Part shown: positions 29,220 through 37,831 of the stretch, piece by piece
Layout: each line of letters opens with the position of its first letter
Numbering within the stretch: position 1 is the first letter of the stretch
Assembly: GCF_013911965.1 (NCBI RefSeq)
Contig: NZ_JACESE010000009.1
Coordinates: 1-64,000 of the forward strand
Source of the DNA: Phenylobacterium sp.
GTDB taxonomy: Bacteria > Pseudomonadota > Alphaproteobacteria > Caulobacterales > Caulobacteraceae
Length of the DNA stretch: 64,000 nucleotides
Reading direction: 5' to 3'
Made by a program: the position numbers and the translations under genes
The notes under the pieces: model-generated
What the model was told of the DNA's origin: nothing
What the model saw: the letters and a program-made list of their open reading frames with translations, nothing else
Database searches by the model: none

Positions 29220-30122
29220 CTAGCGGAGCCGGTTCCAGTCGGCGCGGGTCAGCGCCCGGGTCAGACCCTCGATGTCGGCCTTGAGGCGCCCGAAGCCGGC
29301 CGTCGGCGTGAGCGTCTCCTCGTCCAGATAGAGGCCGCGGTTCAGCTCGATCTGCAGCGCGTGAACCCGGCGGGCCGGCCGGCCATAGTGCTCGGTGGTG
29401 TAGCCGCCGGCATAGGGGGTGTTGCGGATCACCCGGTAGCCGCGGTCCTCGAGCTCGCGCTCGGCCAGCGCCGTCAGCTCCTCGGCGCAGGCCGCCCCGA
29501 ACCGGTCGCCCAGCACCATGTCGCAACCGCCGGCGGAGCGCGCGGCCATCGACGGCATCGAATGCCAGTCGACGAGGATGGCCAGGCCATGAGCCGCCTG
29601 CGCCTCGGCGATCAGGCTGGCCAGGGCGGCGTGATAGGGCTGGTGGGCGCCCTCGATCCGCAGCCGGGCCTCGGCGTAGGTCAGCTTGCGGGAATAGATC
29701 TCCTGCCCCTCCGAGACCACCTTGGCGATGGCGCCGAGCCCTGCGGCCACGCGGGCGGTGCGGATGCGGGCGAAGTCCGGCAGCTCGTCGGCGAACATGG
29801 CCGGGTCGAGCTCGAAGGCCTCACGGTTCACGTCGATATAGGCGCGCGCGAAATTGGCCGTGATCAGGGCGGCCCCGGCCGCGGGCGCCGCCTCCACCAG
29901 CTGGTCGACGAAGGCGTCCTCCGAGCGGCGGATGGCCTGGGCGTCCAGGGCGGCGGCGGCCATCATGTCGTCGGGATAGATGCGTCCGGAGTGCGGCGAG
30001 GCGAAGATCACCGGCGTCGGCGGCGCGCCCGCCGCGGCGGCGCGGCGAAGCGTGAAGCTGCCCGGGACGACCGGCGCAGGCTCTGCGACTTCCATGGGCT
30101 CCACCGCGGACATGGCGCGCAT
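29220..30122 (-). CDS. N-formylglutamate amidohydrolase family protein
   Basis: A 300-residue hydrolase of the HutG2/FGase family, which splits N-formylglutamate to glutamate and formate in histidine degradation. Visible signatures are FASPHSGRIYP with its zinc-ligand His, DVNREAFELD, VDWHSMPS and the late EHYGRPARRVHALQIELNRGLY. No other hut genes are in the window, so the protein may act on other N-formyl or related amides. The start is uncertain (ATG at 30122 or 30113; neither has a clear ribosome binding site). The gene is divergent from cpdR. Glutamate release links it loosely to the NAD-glutamate dehydrogenase. Confidence 0.85.
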   Translation of the reverse strand: MRAMSAVEPMEVAEPAPVVPGSFTLRRAAAAGAPPTPVIFASPHSGRIYPDDMMAAAALDAQAIRRSEDAFVDQLVEAAPAAGAALITANFARAYIDVNREAFELDPAMFADELPDFARIRTARVAAGLGAIAKVVSEGQEIYSRKLTYAEARLRIEGAHQPYHAALASLIAEAQAAHGLAILVDWHSMPSMAARSAGGCDMVLGDRFGAACAEELTALAERELEDRGYRVIRNTPYAGGYTTEHYGRPARRVHALQIELNRGLYLDEETLTPTAGFGRLKADIEGLTRALTRADWNRLR

Positions 30123-30235
30123 ATGACGATGCGCCGTGCATGGGGTCAAACGGATCGGGCCTCCGGTTCATCGCGGATTTACAAACCGGCCCCTATGCTG
30201 CCGTTCTGGTCCGCCGGACGCTATCGGAAGACGCC

Positions 30236-30592
30236 ATGCCCAAGATCCTCCTCGCCGAAGATGACGACTCCCTGCGCGGCTTCCTCGCCCGCGCCCTGGA
30301 GCGCGCCGGCTACGAGGTGACCGCCTGCGCCGATGGCGAGGAGGCCGTCGCCGTGCTCGACCAGGATTGGGACCTGCTGCTCACCGACATCGTCATGCCC
30401 GGCATCGACGGCATCGAGGTCGCGCGTCAGGCGGCGGCCCTGCATCCGTCCCTGCGCATCATGTTCATCACGGGCTTCGCCGCCGTGGCCCTGGCCGCCG
30501 GCGATACGGCGCCCGCCGGGGCCAAGGTCCTCTCCAAGCCCATCCACCTGCGGGAGATCGTCACCGAGGTGGAGCGGATGATGGCCGCCTGA
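30236..30592 (+). CDS. cpdR: Single-domain response regulator CpdR
   Basis: A 118-residue receiver-only protein, full family length. The acidic pocket is AEDDD (residues 8-11), the phospho-acceptor is Asp51 in LLLTDIVMPGIDG, and Lys is in VLSKPIHLRE. The sequence matches my memory of Caulobacter CpdR closely, including FITGFAAVALAAGD. Unphosphorylated CpdR localises ClpXP to the pole and primes degradation of cell-cycle substrates such as PdeA, and indirectly CtrA; CckA-ChpT phosphorylates it. ATG at 30236 is chosen from homology; upstream in-frame codons read as non-coding. It is divergent from hutG and followed by tRNA-Val. Confidence 0.93.
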   Translation: MPKILLAEDDDSLRGFLARALERAGYEVTACADGEEAVAVLDQDWDLLLTDIVMPGIDGIEVARQAAALHPSLRIMFITGFAAVALAAGDTAPAGAKVLSKPIHLREIVTEVERMMAA

Positions 30593-30634
30593 AAAGGCGG
30601 ACGAAAAACCGGCGGGGAAGGCGGGTCTCGACGC

Positions 30635-30663
30635 TTGCGCCGCGCGCGCCCCGCCGCTATACC
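30635..30663 (+). promoter_or_regulatory. Promoter of tRNA-Val
   Basis: TTGCGC (30635-30640), exactly 17 bases, then TATACC (30658-30663). Transcription would start about 28 bases before the mature tRNA. Good vegetative-type spacing in an otherwise extremely GC-rich gap. Confidence 0.6.
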
Positions 30664-30697
30664 GCCGCCCTTCCCGCCCCTCGCAGGGGTCCGGTCC

Positions 30698-30772
30698 GGA
30701 CGCGTAGCTCAGCGGGAGAGCACTACGTTGACATCGTAGGGGTCGCTGGTTCAATCCCAGCCGCGTCCACCA
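30698..30772 (+). tRNA. tRNA-Val(GAC)
   Basis: A 75-base cloverleaf with encoded CCA. Acceptor GGACGCG pairs with CGCGTCC. The D-arm starts GCTC, the anticodon stem CTACG-TTGACAT-CGTAG presents GAC, and the T-arm contains GGTTCAATCC. GAC reads the GUC and GUU valine codons; GUC is heavily used in this genome. A promoter with 17-base spacing lies upstream. Confidence 0.97.
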
Positions 30773-30811
30773 TCTCCCCAGACATTGAGAGACTGGCGAA
30801 GTCGCCGCAGC

Positions 30812-31198
30812 CTAGTTCGGCGTGAACAGGCCCTGCAGGCCGACGAGGATGGCGATCACGCCGAAGACGGCGAGGATCAGGCCGGCCACCGCCGCGGCGC
30901 TCGCCGGCAGGTCCTGGCCCGTTCGACGGGCGAGATTGAGCCGCTCCCACAGCAGCAGCACGCCGGTGATCAGGCCGATGATCTCGAAATGGAAGATGCG
31001 CGGCCCGCTCGTCAGGTGGACGATCAGGAAATAGCCGCCGCAGATCAGGGCCACGACGCCGACGATCCAGCCGAAGGGGCCGATGGCCCGCGCTGCTCCG
31101 GCCAGATTGTCGCCGACAGACGGCAGGCGGGCGAGCAGGCCGACAGCCAGCAGGAAGCCGCCGAGGATGTTCGCCAGGTCGAGGAGCAGGGCGATCAT
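30812..31198 (-). CDS. Hypothetical four-helix membrane protein
   Basis: A 128-residue hydrophobic protein of unknown function. Four membrane helices are evident (about residues 2-22, 38-60, 70-86 and 100-124), connected by short loops with few charges. No signal peptide, metal site or catalytic motif can be seen. It lies about 60 bases after an SDR gene on the same strand and may be co-transcribed with it and the 69-residue protein upstream, a group with a stress-type promoter. ATG at 31198 is the only sensible start. Confidence 0.75.
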   Translation of the reverse strand: MIALLLDLANILGGFLLAVGLLARLPSVGDNLAGAARAIGPFGWIVGVVALICGGYFLIVHLTSGPRIFHFEIIGLITGVLLLWERLNLARRTGQDLPASAAAVAGLILAVFGVIAILVGLQGLFTPN

Positions 31199-31259
31199 GC
31201 CCCTTCAATGCCCGGCGAGCTTGGCCGTTCCCGCCGTCGCTCCCGGCTGCGGCCGCGCC

Positions 31260-32123
31260 TCAGATGAAGGGCATGCCGCCGGTGACCGGCACGGTGGCGC
31301 CGGAGACGTAGCTCGCCTCGTCGCTGGCCAGCATGACATAGACGGGCGCCAGTTCGCCCGGCTGGCCCGGACGGCCGGCGGGGCTCGTCTTGCCGAAGGA
31401 TTCCACCTTCTCCGCAGGCATGGTGGAGGGGATGAGCGGCGTCCAGATGGGGCCGGGCGCCACGCAGTTCACGCGGATCTTCCGTCCCCCCAGAAGCTGG
31501 GCCAGGCCGATGGTGTAGTTCTGGATGGCGCCCTTGGTGGCCGCATAGGCCAGCAGCTTGGGGTTGGGCTTGTCGGCGTTGATCGAGGTGGTGTTGATGA
31601 TGGCCGCCCCGGCCTTCAGGTGGGGCAGGGCCGCCTTCACCAGGTAGAACATGGCGTGGATGTTGACCTGGAAGGTCCGTTCCCACTCCGCGTCGCTGAT
31701 CTCCTCGGGCGCATCGAAGCTCATCTGATGGGCGGCATTGTTGACCAGGATGTCGAGCTTGCCGAAGGACTCGACCGCCCGGTCGACCAGACCGCGGCAG
31801 AACTCCGGATCGGCCACGTCGCCCTTGCCCATTACGGCCTTGCGCCCCTCGGCCTCCACCAGGCGGCGGGTCTCGGCGGCGTCCTCGTCCTCCTCCAGAT
31901 AGCCGATCAGCACGTCGGCGCCTTCGCGGGCGTAGGCGAGCGCGACGGCGCGGCCGATGCCGCTGTCGGCGCCGGTGATGATGGCGGCCTTGCCGGCAAG
32001 ACGGCCGGAGCCTCGGTAGGTGCTCTCCCCGTGGTCGGGCCGTGGATCCATGTCCCGGGTGTGGCCGGGCGGCTCCTGCATCGGCGTGTCGAAGGGCGGC
32101 TTGGGGGCGTTCTCAACGGCCAT
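31260..32123 (-). CDS. SDR-family oxidoreductase, YghA / general-stress-protein-39 type
   Basis: A 287-residue SDR with an extended N terminus (PPFDTPMQEPPGHTRDMDP) typical of the YghA/GSP39 group, then GADSGIGRAVA, NNAAHQMSF, the INTTSINA Ser region, YAATKGA and the C-terminal SGATVPVTGG. Group members are aldehyde or glucose-like reductases induced by general stress and are often found with small hydrophilic proteins and catalases. ATG at 32123 follows GGAGCCGCC. A 69-residue gene ends 45 bases upstream on the same strand and has a GGAAC-type promoter, so both are probably under the EcfG stress sigma factor. Substrate unknown. Confidence 0.9.
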   Translation of the reverse strand: MAVENAPKPPFDTPMQEPPGHTRDMDPRPDHGESTYRGSGRLAGKAAIITGADSGIGRAVALAYAREGADVLIGYLEEDEDAAETRRLVEAEGRKAVMGKGDVADPEFCRGLVDRAVESFGKLDILVNNAAHQMSFDAPEEISDAEWERTFQVNIHAMFYLVKAALPHLKAGAAIINTTSINADKPNPKLLAYAATKGAIQNYTIGLAQLLGGRKIRVNCVAPGPIWTPLIPSTMPAEKVESFGKTSPAGRPGQPGELAPVYVMLASDEASYVSGATVPVTGGMPFI

Positions 32124-32168
32124 GGCGGCTCCTTTGGATTGCGTGGGGCGGGCGTGGGCGAGCGGCCC

Positions 32169-32378
32169 CTATCGGGGCTCGCCGTCCTGCGGACCTTTCG
32201 GCCCTCGGGCGTCGCGCAGGTTGCGTTCGACGGTTTCGCGATCACCCTCGGCGGGCTCGGACAGGATCGCCGCGCCCTCCGGCCCCTCCGCTCCGGCGGG
32301 ACCACGATCCTCTTCGCCGGCGCTGGTGCGGCCGCGCGGCCCCTCGGCGGGGTCCTGTTGTATCCTGGGCTGCGGCAT
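32169..32378 (-). CDS. Small hydrophilic protein upstream of the stress-type SDR
   Basis: A 69-residue, strongly charged protein (Glu, Arg, Gly, Pro rich) without hydrophobic segments; probably disordered except for AEGDRETVERNLRDAR, which could form a helix. No family is recognised. The start ATG at 32378 is supported by AAGGAG at a 7-base spacing, an excellent ribosome binding site, although the reading frame itself stays open far upstream. It precedes the SDR gene by 45 bases and follows a GGAAC-N17-GGTT promoter by 32 bases. Small hydrophilic proteins of this kind often accompany stress oxidoreductases; a protective role is inference. Confidence 0.65.
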   Translation of the reverse strand: MPQPRIQQDPAEGPRGRTSAGEEDRGPAGAEGPEGAAILSEPAEGDRETVERNLRDARGPKGPQDGEPR

Positions 32379-32409
32379 GGTCGGGCTCCTTCGGGCGATG
32401 TGCGCGCTC

Positions 32410-32435
32410 AACCGGCCGTCGGCGCGCCCGGTTCC
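32410..32435 (-). promoter_or_regulatory. EcfG (SigT-type) general-stress promoter
   Basis: On the minus strand GGAAC (32435-32431), 17 bases, GGTT (32413-32410). The alphaproteobacterial EcfG consensus is GGAAC-N16/17-CGTT, so only one position differs. It ends 32 bases before the start of the 69-residue gene, a sensible leader length. Confidence 0.6.
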
Positions 32436-32537
32436 GCGGCCGCCGCCCCAAACGGAGGCCCGGACGGCGCGTCTTTCGGCGCAGCTGTGGCGCCGGCGCC
32501 CTGGCGCGGCGCGGCGCTCTGGCGCTAGCGTCCCCCC

Positions 32538-32618
32538 ATGAGCCGCCCCGCCGCCTTCGCCTGCTGCAATTCCTACGGTCCCCTTCGGGGCCGCGGGATC
32601 GTGCGTGCGATCGCCTAG
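32538..32618 (+). CDS. Possible leaderless leader peptide, 26 residues
   Basis: ATG at 32538 stands 7 bases after GCTAGCG, which resembles the -10 element, so a transcript would begin almost at the ATG. The peptide MSRPAAFACCNSYGP is followed by eleven residues ending in VRAIA and a TAG. It has adjacent Cys residues and no homologue known to me. A stem-loop (32637-32661) and then the GNAT gene follow, an arrangement like attenuation leaders. Short ORFs arise easily by chance in such DNA, so this is tentative. Confidence 0.3.
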   Translation: MSRPAAFACCNSYGPLRGRGIVRAIA

Positions 32619-32636
32619 AGGGCGCGCCTCGTCCCC

Positions 32637-32661
32637 CGACCCCGCCAACCGGCCGGGGTCG
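32637..32661 (+). promoter_or_regulatory. Stem-loop in the GNAT leader
   Basis: CGACCCCG (32637-32644) pairs perfectly with CGGGGTCG (32654-32661), with a 9-base loop. It starts 19 bases after the stop of the possible leader peptide and ends 32 bases before the GNAT ATG. No U-tract follows. Confidence 0.4.
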
Positions 32662-32693
32662 AACGATGGCTCCGGTCCCGAAGGAGCCTCTCC

Positions 32694-33287
32694 ATGACCA
32701 CCGAACCGCCGCTCCAGGAAGAGCTGAGACTGCCGCTGCGCACGCCGCGCCTGATCCTGCGCGACTTCCGCGACGAGGATTTCGACGACATCCACGCCTA
32801 CGGTTCCGATCCGGAGGTCTGCCGCTACATGCCCTGGGGACCCAACACCCTGGAGGACACGGCCCAGGCCCTGGCCCGCATGCAGGCCCAGGCGCGCACC
32901 TGGCCGCGCATGGAGCTCGGCCTCGGGATCGAACTGGCCGATGAAGGCCGGCTGATCGGCTCCATCGCCCTGCACCTGCGCGATGCGACCCATCGCACGG
33001 TGGAGATGGGCTACTGCCTGCACCGCGACTATTGGGGGCAGGGGATCATGAGCGAGGCCGCCCGCGGCCTGGCGGACGCCGGCTTTCGCCGCTTCGGCCT
33101 GCATCGCATCTACGCCACCTGCGACGTGCGCAACACCGGCTCGTGGCGGGTGATGGAGAGGCTCGGCATGCGCCGCGAGGGCCTCCTGCGCCAGGACCGG
33201 CAGGTGAAGGGCGCCTGGCGCGACACCTATCTCTACGCGGTCCTGGCGGAGGAGTGGACGGCTAGCGCGGCGTCCGCGCCGGGCTGA
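32694..33287 (+). CDS. GNAT acetyltransferase, RimJ/RimL type
   Basis: A 197-residue protein of the Acetyltransf_3 family: LPLRTPRLILRDFRDEDF at the start, the WGQGIMSEAARGLADAGF acetyl-CoA loop near residue 115, then RIYATCDVRNTGSWRVMERLGMRREG, which is diagnostic of RimJ/RimL-like enzymes. Such enzymes acetylate ribosomal protein N termini or small amines, and many paralogues have unknown acceptors. ATG at 32694 is preceded by AAGGAG at 7 bases. Its end overlaps the convergent aldo-keto reductase gene by 26 bases. Expression may be controlled by the upstream leader described above. Confidence 0.9.
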   Translation: MTTEPPLQEELRLPLRTPRLILRDFRDEDFDDIHAYGSDPEVCRYMPWGPNTLEDTAQALARMQAQARTWPRMELGLGIELADEGRLIGSIALHLRDATHRTVEMGYCLHRDYWGQGIMSEAARGLADAGFRRFGLHRIYATCDVRNTGSWRVMERLGMRREGLLRQDRQVKGAWRDTYLYAVLAEEWTASAASAPG

Positions 33288-34305
33288 CCGTGCGATAGGT
33301 CCCCTGCCGCTCGAACATCCAGCCCGGATATTCGGGCGGCAGGCGGGTCACCTCATCGATCTGCTTCAGGTCCTCGGCGGTCAGCTCCACCTTCACGGCG
33401 CCGAGGTTGTCCTCCAGCTGGTCCAGGCGCTTGGCGCCGATGATGACGGAGGTGACCGCCGGCTGGTGGAGCAGCCAGGCCAGCGCCGCCTGCGCCACCG
33501 TGCAGTCGCGCCGCTCGGCCACCGTCCGCAGGGCGTCGATGGCGGCGTAGCCCCGGTCGCGGTCCACGGGCGGGAAGTCGAAGGTCGCCCGGCGGCCCTC
33601 GCCGGCGCTCTCGTTGGCCCGGTCGTACTTGCCCGACAGCAGGCCGCCGGCGAGCGGGCTCCAGACCATCAGGCCCACCTGCTCGGAGGCCAGCATGGGG
33701 ATGATCTCGCGCTCCAGATCGCGGCCGGCGACGGTGTAGTAGGCCTGCAGCGACTGCACGGGGGCGAGGCCCTTGCGCTCGGCGATCCCCTGCGCCTTGG
33801 CCACCTGCCAGGCCGCCCAGTTGGAAAGGCCGATGTATCGGACGTGGCCGTGGCGAACGAGGATGTCGAGCGCCTCCATCGTCTCCTCGATGGGCGTGGC
33901 CGGATCGAAGCCGTGGATCTGGTAGAGGTCGATATGGTCGGTCTGCAGCCGGCGCAGGCTGTGCTTGACCTGATCCAGGATGTGGCCGCGCGAGGCGCCG
34001 GCGCCATTGGGGCCTTCGCCCATGCGGCCGAAGACCTTGGTGGCGATGACCACATCCTCGCGGGCGACGCCGAGGTTCTTGAGCGACTGCCCGAGGATCT
34101 CCTCCGAACGGCCTTGGGAGTAGATGTTGGCCGTGTCGATGAAGTTGATCCCGCCGTCCAGCGCGGCGCGGACGATCTGATCGGCCTCGTCCTGAGGCAC
34201 GCGGCCGATCTGGCCCCACAGGCCGTCGTCGCCGCCGAAGGTCATGGTCCCGAGGCAGAGTTCGGAAACGAGAAGGCCGCTGCGGCCGAGCCGATTGTAA
34301 CGCAT
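33262..34305 (-). CDS. Aldo/keto reductase
   Basis: A 347-residue NADPH-dependent TIM-barrel reductase. DTANIYSQGRSEE contains the catalytic Asp and Tyr, the catalytic Lys is in VVIATKVFG, and His is in LYQIHGFD. VIIGAKRLDQLEDNL is the cofactor-phosphate region. It resembles the YajO/PhdYeaE-type group acting on aldehydes. I chose ATG at 34305 (MRYNRLG), with GGAG at a 6-base spacing; an upstream ATG at 34335 is possible. The AraC gene is divergent across a 127-base gap, so the pair probably forms an aldehyde-responsive unit. Confidence 0.92.
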   Translation of the reverse strand: MRYNRLGRSGLLVSELCLGTMTFGGDDGLWGQIGRVPQDEADQIVRAALDGGINFIDTANIYSQGRSEEILGQSLKNLGVAREDVVIATKVFGRMGEGPNGAGASRGHILDQVKHSLRRLQTDHIDLYQIHGFDPATPIEETMEALDILVRHGHVRYIGLSNWAAWQVAKAQGIAERKGLAPVQSLQAYYTVAGRDLEREIIPMLASEQVGLMVWSPLAGGLLSGKYDRANESAGEGRRATFDFPPVDRDRGYAAIDALRTVAERRDCTVAQAALAWLLHQPAVTSVIIGAKRLDQLEDNLGAVKVELTAEDLKQIDEVTRLPPEYPGWMFERQGTYRTVSPARTPR

Positions 34306-34432
34306 GGGAATCTCCGGGAAGGGGAGCCTGATCATGACGCGCCAGCGGGGCGCGGGGTGACTCCGATCCTGCCGGTCTCTTGCACGATCCTCCCACGCGA
34401 CCCATTTCGAAGGCTCTTGACGGGAGACGCCG

Positions 34433-35341
34433 ATGAGTGCGCTGCGCGAACTGACCGAGCTCGTCGAGCGTCACACGGCCCGCGGCGTCGCGGTGAGCGC
34501 GGTGGATGGACTGGACCTCGTGCGGGCCGAGGCCATCACCGGCCGCTTCGGGGCCCTCTATCAGCCGTCGCTTTGCGTGGTGCTGCAGGGCGCCAAGACC
34601 ACGCTCCTGGGGGAGCAGGTCTTCAACTACGATGCGGGAAAGTACCTCATCGCCTCCGTGGATTTGCCGGCGATCGGCCAGATCGCCCAGGCCTCGCCGG
34701 AGGCGCCCTATCTTGCCCTGAGGCTGTCCCTGGACACCGCCGTCGTCGCCGAACTGCTGCTCGACGCGGAGGACGAGGCCGACGCGCCGCCGGCGCCCGG
34801 CCTTGCGGTGAGCGAGCTCAGCGAGGACCTCGCTGACGCGCTCCTGCGTCTGACCCGCCTCATCGAGCGGCCCCGAGAGATCGCCGCCCTGGCCCCGCTC
34901 ATCAAGCGGGAGATCGTCTACCGGCTGCTGTTCGTGGAGGTGCAGCCGCTCCTGCGCCAGATCGGCCGGGCCGGCTCGCGCCTCAACCGCCTCAACCGCG
35001 CCCTGGCCTGGATCCGCCAGAACTACGATGCGCCTCTGAAGGTGGGCGATCTCGCCCGCCTGGCGCACATGAGCCCCTCGACCTTCCACCGCCAGTTCAA
35101 GGCGGTGACGGCGCTCAGCCCGCTTCAGTACCAGAAGCAGATCCGCCTCCAGGAAGCCCGGCGGCGGCTGCTGGCGGACGAGGCCGACGTCGCATCCGTC
35201 GGCCTCGCGGTCGGCTATGAGAGCCCCTCCCAGTTCAGCCGCGAATACCGCCGCCTGTTCGGCGCGCCGCCGGGGCGTGACGCGGTCCAGCTGCGGGAGT
35301 CCGTCCGGCTGTCGGCGGGATTGGCCGGCGCGGAGGCCTGA
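34433..35341 (+). CDS. AraC-family regulator with AraC_N (cupin) domain
   Basis: A 302-residue transcription factor. Residues 1-165 form the AraC-type N-terminal domain (YQPSLCVVLQGAKTTLLG, IASVDLPAIGQI). Residues 195-290 form the double HTH: LKVGDLARLAHMSPSTFHRQF and SVGLAVGYESPSQFSREYRRLFG. This is the YqhC-like group that activates divergent aldehyde reductases on sensing reactive aldehydes. ATG at 34433 has GGGAG about 7 bases upstream. Divergent placement beside an aldo/keto reductase fits that role. Ligand and operator are not known here. Confidence 0.92.
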   Translation: MSALRELTELVERHTARGVAVSAVDGLDLVRAEAITGRFGALYQPSLCVVLQGAKTTLLGEQVFNYDAGKYLIASVDLPAIGQIAQASPEAPYLALRLSLDTAVVAELLLDAEDEADAPPAPGLAVSELSEDLADALLRLTRLIERPREIAALAPLIKREIVYRLLFVEVQPLLRQIGRAGSRLNRLNRALAWIRQNYDAPLKVGDLARLAHMSPSTFHRQFKAVTALSPLQYQKQIRLQEARRRLLADEADVASVGLAVGYESPSQFSREYRRLFGAPPGRDAVQLRESVRLSAGLAGAEA

Positions 35342-35344
35342 GCC

Positions 35345-37291
35345 TCAGAACTCCTCCCAGCCGGCGTCGGCCGTGGCCGGGGCGGCCGCGCCGCCGCCGG
35401 CGAAGGCGGCGATCCTGGCGCGGGCCTTGGCGATGGGCGAGGGCGGGCCGCCGGCCGCACGGGCGACCGGCCGCGCCGTCGTCACGGGCCGGAGGGCCGG
35501 CCCGCCGCCCAGGCTGAAGCGGCCCACATGGGCGGAGAGCTGGATGGCTTCGGTGCGCAGATTGGCGGCCGCGGCCGTGGTCTGCTCGACCATGGCGGCG
35601 TTCTGCTGGGTGACCTGGTCCATCTGGTTCACCGCTGTGTTCACCTGGCCCAGGCCCGAGCTCTGCTCCTGCGCCGATTCCGCGATCTCCGAGATCAGGG
35701 CGTCGATGTCGGCCACCCGGCGCACGATCCCGCTCAGGGCCTCGCCCGTCTCGCCCACCAGACGCACGCCGCGCGCGACCTGGTCGGAGGAGTTGGCGAT
35801 CAGGGCGCTGATCTCCTTGGCGGCCTCGGCCGAGCGCTGGGCCAACGCTCGGACCTCGGAGGCGACCACCGCGAAGCCCTTGCCGGCATCGCCGGCCCGG
35901 GCGGCCTCGACTCCGGCGTTCAACGCCAGAAGATTGGTCTGGAAGGCGATCTCGTCGATGACGCCGATGATCTGGCCCATCTTGCCGGCGCTGTCCTCGA
36001 TCGAGGCCATGGCGCTGACGGCGTCGCCCATCACCGCGCCCGAACGCTCCGCGGCGCCACGCGCCTCGCTCGCCGCCTGGGAGGCGGAGCGGGCGTTCTC
36101 GGCGCTCTTGCGGACGGTGGCGGTGATCTCGTCCAGGGCCGCGGCCGTCTCCTCCAGGCTGGCGGCCTGCTGCTCGGTGCGGCGCGACAGGTCGTCGGCG
36201 GCCTGGGCGATCTCCTCCGAGCCGCCCTTCATCTGTCCGGTGGCGGCGCTGATGGCGCTCATCGCCTCGCGCAGGCTGTCGACGGCGGCGTTGTAGTCGG
36301 AGCGGATCTGGCCGTACTGGCCGCTGAACTCGGCTTCGATGCGGCTGGTCAGATCGCCCTGGGCCAGCCGGCCCAGGCTTTCGGCCAGGGCCGTCACCAC
36401 CAGAGCCAGTTCCTGCTCGTTGCGGCGGCGTTCGGCCTCGCTCTCGGCGCGCTGCGCCTCGGCCTCGGTGCGCAGGCGCGCCGCGTCGGCCTCCATCTCG
36501 CGCGCCTTCAGCGCATTGGTCTTGAACACCTGGACGGCGGCGGCCATGCCCCCGACCTCGTCCCGGCGGTCCTGTCCGGCGATCTCCACCCCCAGATCGC
36601 CCTCGGCCAGGCGGCGCATGCCGTCCGACAGGCGGTTCAGCGGGCGGGAGATCTTCATGCCTGCGATCCAGTAGGCCAGCGCCAGGCTCAACCCGACGCC
36701 CAGCAGAGCCAGGACCGCGTTGGTGACGACGGTGGCGTTGGCGGCGGCCGACAGCTCGTCGCCGCGGGCGTCGTCGTCGGCGCTCTGGGCTTCGTTGAAG
36801 GCCCGCATGTCTTTGCTGAGGGAGGCCACCAGAGGATCGACGCCGGCCATCGTCTGCGTGGCCCGCGCGTTCTGGTCGGCCATGCCTTCGCTGATGGCCT
36901 GTCCGGTGGCGGCGGCGATCTCGGCCGCACGGCTCTGGAAACCGCGAATCTGCTCAGCGTTCTCGGGCGTCAGTTCGAGCGCGCTGGCGAAGCTCCTGTC
37001 GATCGCCGCCACGGACTCGTCGTAGAGCGCCTTGGCCGCGGCGCTCTGTGGCGCGCCCGCCGGATAGGCGACGGCCATGTATCCGGCATAGGCCATCTGG
37101 TTCACCCGGCGCGCGGCCCGCGCGAGCTCGAGGCTGGAGCGCTGGTTGGTGCGGGAGAGCGCCGAATAGTCGGCGTCGATTCGCTTCATGCTGAAGCTGC
37201 TGAAGGCGGCCGATCCGAGGAAGGCGGCCGAGACGACCAGGATCGCAAGCATGATCTTGGTCGAGATTTTCCAGTCGTCGAGAAAGCGCAT
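35345..37291 (-). CDS. Methyl-accepting chemotaxis protein
   Basis: A 648-residue transmembrane chemoreceptor. TM1 spans residues 13-32 and TM2 about 195-218, with a four-helix-bundle periplasmic domain between them. HAMP follows TM2 and a second HAMP-like part precedes the signalling domain. The hairpin tip [21 protein letters not shown], with [18 protein letters not shown], is intact. The protein ends in GWEEF, resembling the xWxxF tether for CheR/CheB, so it should be an efficiently adapted receptor. ATG at 37291 is chosen because TM1 starts directly after it. No che operon is in the window. Ligand unknown. Confidence 0.93.
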   Translation of the reverse strand: MRFLDDWKISTKIMLAILVVSAAFLGSAAFSSFSMKRIDADYSALSRTNQRSSLELARAARRVNQMAYAGYMAVAYPAGAPQSAAAKALYDESVAAIDRSFASALELTPENAEQIRGFQSRAAEIAAATGQAISEGMADQNARATQTMAGVDPLVASLSKDMRAFNEAQSADDDARGDELSAAANATVVTNAVLALLGVGLSLALAYWIAGMKISRPLNRLSDGMRRLAEGDLGVEIAGQDRRDEVGGMAAAVQVFKTNALKAREMEADAARLRTEAEAQRAESEAERRRNEQELALVVTALAESLGRLAQGDLTSRIEAEFSGQYGQIRSDYNAAVDSLREAMSAISAATGQMKGGSEEIAQAADDLSRRTEQQAASLEETAAALDEITATVRKSAENARSASQAASEARGAAERSGAVMGDAVSAMASIEDSAGKMGQIIGVIDEIAFQTNLLALNAGVEAARAGDAGKGFAVVASEVRALAQRSAEAAKEISALIANSSDQVARGVRLVGETGEALSGIVRRVADIDALISEIAESAQEQSSGLGQVNTAVNQMDQVTQQNAAMVEQTTAAAANLRTEAIQLSAHVGRFSLGGGPALRPVTTARPVARAAGGPPSPIAKARARIAAFAGGGAAAPATADAGWEEF

Positions 37292-37785
37292 AGGAGCCCC
37301 AAGTGCGGTTGTGCTCCTTGATCCACGCGCGTGGGTTGCGAAGGTGTTAAGGGTGAATCGCCGGGCCAGCGGCCTTCTGTCGCATGGGAAAAATCGTTTC
37401 GATTGAACGCCTTGTGGCCGGGGCGCCGAGCGGTGAAGGTTAACCGCCGGCCCCTGGCGCCGCTCTGCGGGGCGGGAACTGACCAAGGTGAGAAATATGC
37501 CTCCCGCAAGGCGTGTATCGACCCGTTTCGGCGGCCGCCGGCCGGCCGGCGGAGCGCCGGATTCGCCGAAGCCGCGGCGCGACGCCCGTGGCCGAGCAAA
37601 AAAGTCGCAGGCGGCAAAAATGGAATCATCTTGCGCCCGGCGGCCTCGCGGCCTCTTTTTGGGCGGCCTCTAAGTCTCTGTCATAGCGGCTGATTTCCGT
37701 TGCGGGAGCGGCCGCCGGCGCCTCGTGTCTCGACGGCGGGGTATGGCCGAAAGCCCTTTGCGGGTAACGGGCTGGCGATCCAAAC

Positions 37786-37815
37786 TTGCGCAACGGTCAA
37801 ATAGTCTGGTTATGT
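37786..37815 (+). promoter_or_regulatory. Candidate promoter of the TonB-dependent receptor
   Basis: TTGCGC (37786-37791), 18 bases, TTATGT (37810-37815), in a locally AT-rich stretch. It would give a leader of about 110 bases containing two hairpins. No perfect Fur box is seen. Confidence 0.4.
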
Positions 37816-37831
37816 TGCTCCGTTGAAAAGA

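Larger units (their letters stand above)
32379..32693. other. 315-base region between divergent stress operon and GNAT gene
   Basis: No conventional gene. From left to right it holds the minus-strand EcfG-type promoter, a plus-strand GCTAGCGTC element, a leaderless 26-codon ORF, and an 8-bp stem-loop before the GNAT start. These are listed separately. Confidence 0.6.

Noticed and set aside
37186-37693. Several open frames in the chemoreceptor/TonB receptor gap
   Set aside because: No ribosome binding sites, Arg/Pro-rich composition and mutual overlap; treated as non-coding.
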